From JAQUQI01 sp041650035 (GTDB lineage: Bacteria; Omnitrophota; Gorgyraeia; JABMRG01), in the NCBI GenBank assembly GCA_041650035.1, contig JBAZLY010000039.1:1-7071 (forward strand): a DNA stretch of 7,071 nucleotides. The letters run 5' to 3'. Made by a program: the position numbers and the translations under genes. Numbering within the stretch: position 1 is the stretch's first letter; every line of letters starts with the position of its first letter. This document shows positions 6,365-7,071 of the stretch, piece by piece. The notes under the pieces are model-generated. The model worked only from the letters and a program-made list of their open reading frames with translations. It was not told where the DNA came from and did no database searches.

Positions 6365-7071
6365 TTAGCCCAGCTTAAAGTACTCATCATTATCCGAGGT
6401 ACCGGCAGATTTTCTCTTCTTGCTCGAGGGGCTTTTAAATAATATGCTTATAGATTCTTCGTTATGTATCCTGCAGATCGCATCTGCCAGAAGCGGGGCT
6501 ATTGAAAGCACCTTTATATTAGGCAGTCTTTTTTCATTAGACAATGGGATGGTATCCGTAACAACAAGCTCCTTGATGTCGGTGTTCTTAAGCCTCTCGA
6601 TCGCCGGACCGCACAACAACGGATGGGTAATAGCGGCATATATCTGCCTGGCCCCTTTTTTCCTTAAAGCGTTCACAGCCTCCTGCAGCGATCCGGCTGT
6701 TGCGACTATATCATCGACTATAACGACATTCTTATCATGAATATCGCCAAGCACATGCATGACCTCCGCATCAGTATCACTGCGCCTTCTCTTATCAACT
6801 ATAGCCAATCCGGCATGCATCCTCTTGGCATAAGCGCGTGCCATTTTTATTCCGCCTACATCCGGTGAGACCATAACAAGCGCATCAAGCTTTTTCTTTT
6901 TAAAATAGTCCACAAACACGTTCACGGCAAAAAGATGATCAAGGTTAATATCAAAAAAACCTTGTATCTGGCCCGCGTGCAGGTCTACCGTCAAAACCCT
7001 GTTCGCGCCAGCGGTGGTAATAAGATTCGCCATCAGTTTCGCGGTAATTGGGACACGGGGCTGGTCTTTTC
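6365..7071 (-). CDS. prs: Ribose-phosphate pyrophosphokinase (PRPP synthetase), N-terminus outside window
   Basis: Prs transfers pyrophosphate from ATP to ribose 5-phosphate to make PRPP, the precursor for purine, pyrimidine, NAD, histidine and tryptophan synthesis. The frame is open to the right window edge, so the ATG at 7033 is internal. The sequence before it (KDQPRVPITAKL) already belongs to the conserved protein. About 234 residues are visible of an expected 320 or so, with roughly 90 N-terminal residues missing. Counting from Met at 7033, the key elements are VLTVDLHAGQIQGFFDI (13-29, metal and ATP site), VSPDVGGIKMARAYAK (55-70), IVDKRRRSDTD (78-88, catalytic Lys and Arg on the flexible loop), the PRPP-binding loop VVIVDDIVATAGSL (103-116), and NEESISILF (191-199), where most bacterial Prs proteins end. 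A further tail of about 22 residues, rich in Ser and Lys, follows here and ends in EYFKLG. rplY follows after 19 nt. Confidence 0.96.
   Translation of the reverse strand, partial: KDQPRVPITAKLMANLITTAGANRVLTVDLHAGQIQGFFDINLDHLFAVNVFVDYFKKKKLDALVMVSPDVGGIKMARAYAKRMHAGLAIVDKRRRSDTDAEVMHVLGDIHDKNVVIVDDIVATAGSLQEAVNALRKKGARQIYAAITHPLLCGPAIERLKNTDIKELVVTDTIPLSNEKRLPNIKVLSIAPLLADAICRIHNEESISILFKSPSSKKRKSAGTSDNDEYFKLG

Noticed and set aside
6420..6740. Plus-strand frame of 106 codons opposite prs
   Set aside because: Antisense shadow of the conserved Prs catalytic region, with no ribosome binding site or recognisable domain.
7031..7033. ATG at 7033 as the start of prs
   Set aside because: The frame stays open to the window edge and encodes conserved Prs residues (PRVPITAKL) before this Met, so the gene is truncated by the window and does not start here.
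1..7071. Search for a novel or accessory system (defence, mobile, phage, CRISPR, secondary metabolism)
   Set aside because: Every stretch above about 115 bases is explained by a conserved core gene. I saw no direct repeats, integrase, transposase, toxin-antitoxin pair or tRNA-linked insertion.

Overview
The window is a run of nine genes, all on the minus strand and read from right to left, with very short gaps. In transcription order they are prs (5' end outside the window), rplY, pth, rpsF, ssb, rpsR, rplI, dnaB and bamA (3' end outside the window). The source is a bacterium with an outer membrane, because the last gene is a BamA with a signal peptide, five POTRA repeats and the start of the beta-barrel. 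Base composition is intermediate (GC in the mid to upper 40s percent by eye). Protein style and gene order would fit an uncultured diderm lineage such as Omnitrophota or another PVC-related or deltaproteobacteria-like group. This placement is an impression, since no marker here was compared with a database.

Right part (about 5100-7071): PRPP synthetase, the long TL5/CTC form of ribosomal protein L25, and peptidyl-tRNA hydrolase. This prs-rplY-pth order is common in bacteria. Middle (about 3395-5100): the ribosomal protein and SSB block rpsF-ssb-rpsR-rplI, immediately followed by the replicative helicase dnaB, which starts 2 nt after the rplI stop. Left (1-1917): bamA, separated from dnaB by 107 bp that hold a good sigma70-like promoter candidate, so bamA can be transcribed separately.

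The first eight genes look like one transcription unit, with gaps of 2 to 21 nt except about 58 nt before rplI and 114 nt before rpsR. They join nucleotide supply (PRPP), ribosome assembly, rescue of peptidyl-tRNA and DNA replication. bamA begins an envelope-biogenesis unit that continues past the window. The largest gap inside the cluster, between ssb and rpsR, holds a 32-codon reading frame of uncertain reality and a small inverted repeat.

I see no mobile element, CRISPR array, tRNA, rRNA, phage gene, defence gene or undescribed system. This is ordinary core-genome sequence. The points worth a second look are the start codon of rpsF (TTG favoured over an upstream ATG), the lack of a Shine-Dalgarno sequence at bamA, the ssb-rpsR gap, and terminal extensions on Prs and S18. 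There is no gene-free stretch above 300 bases.
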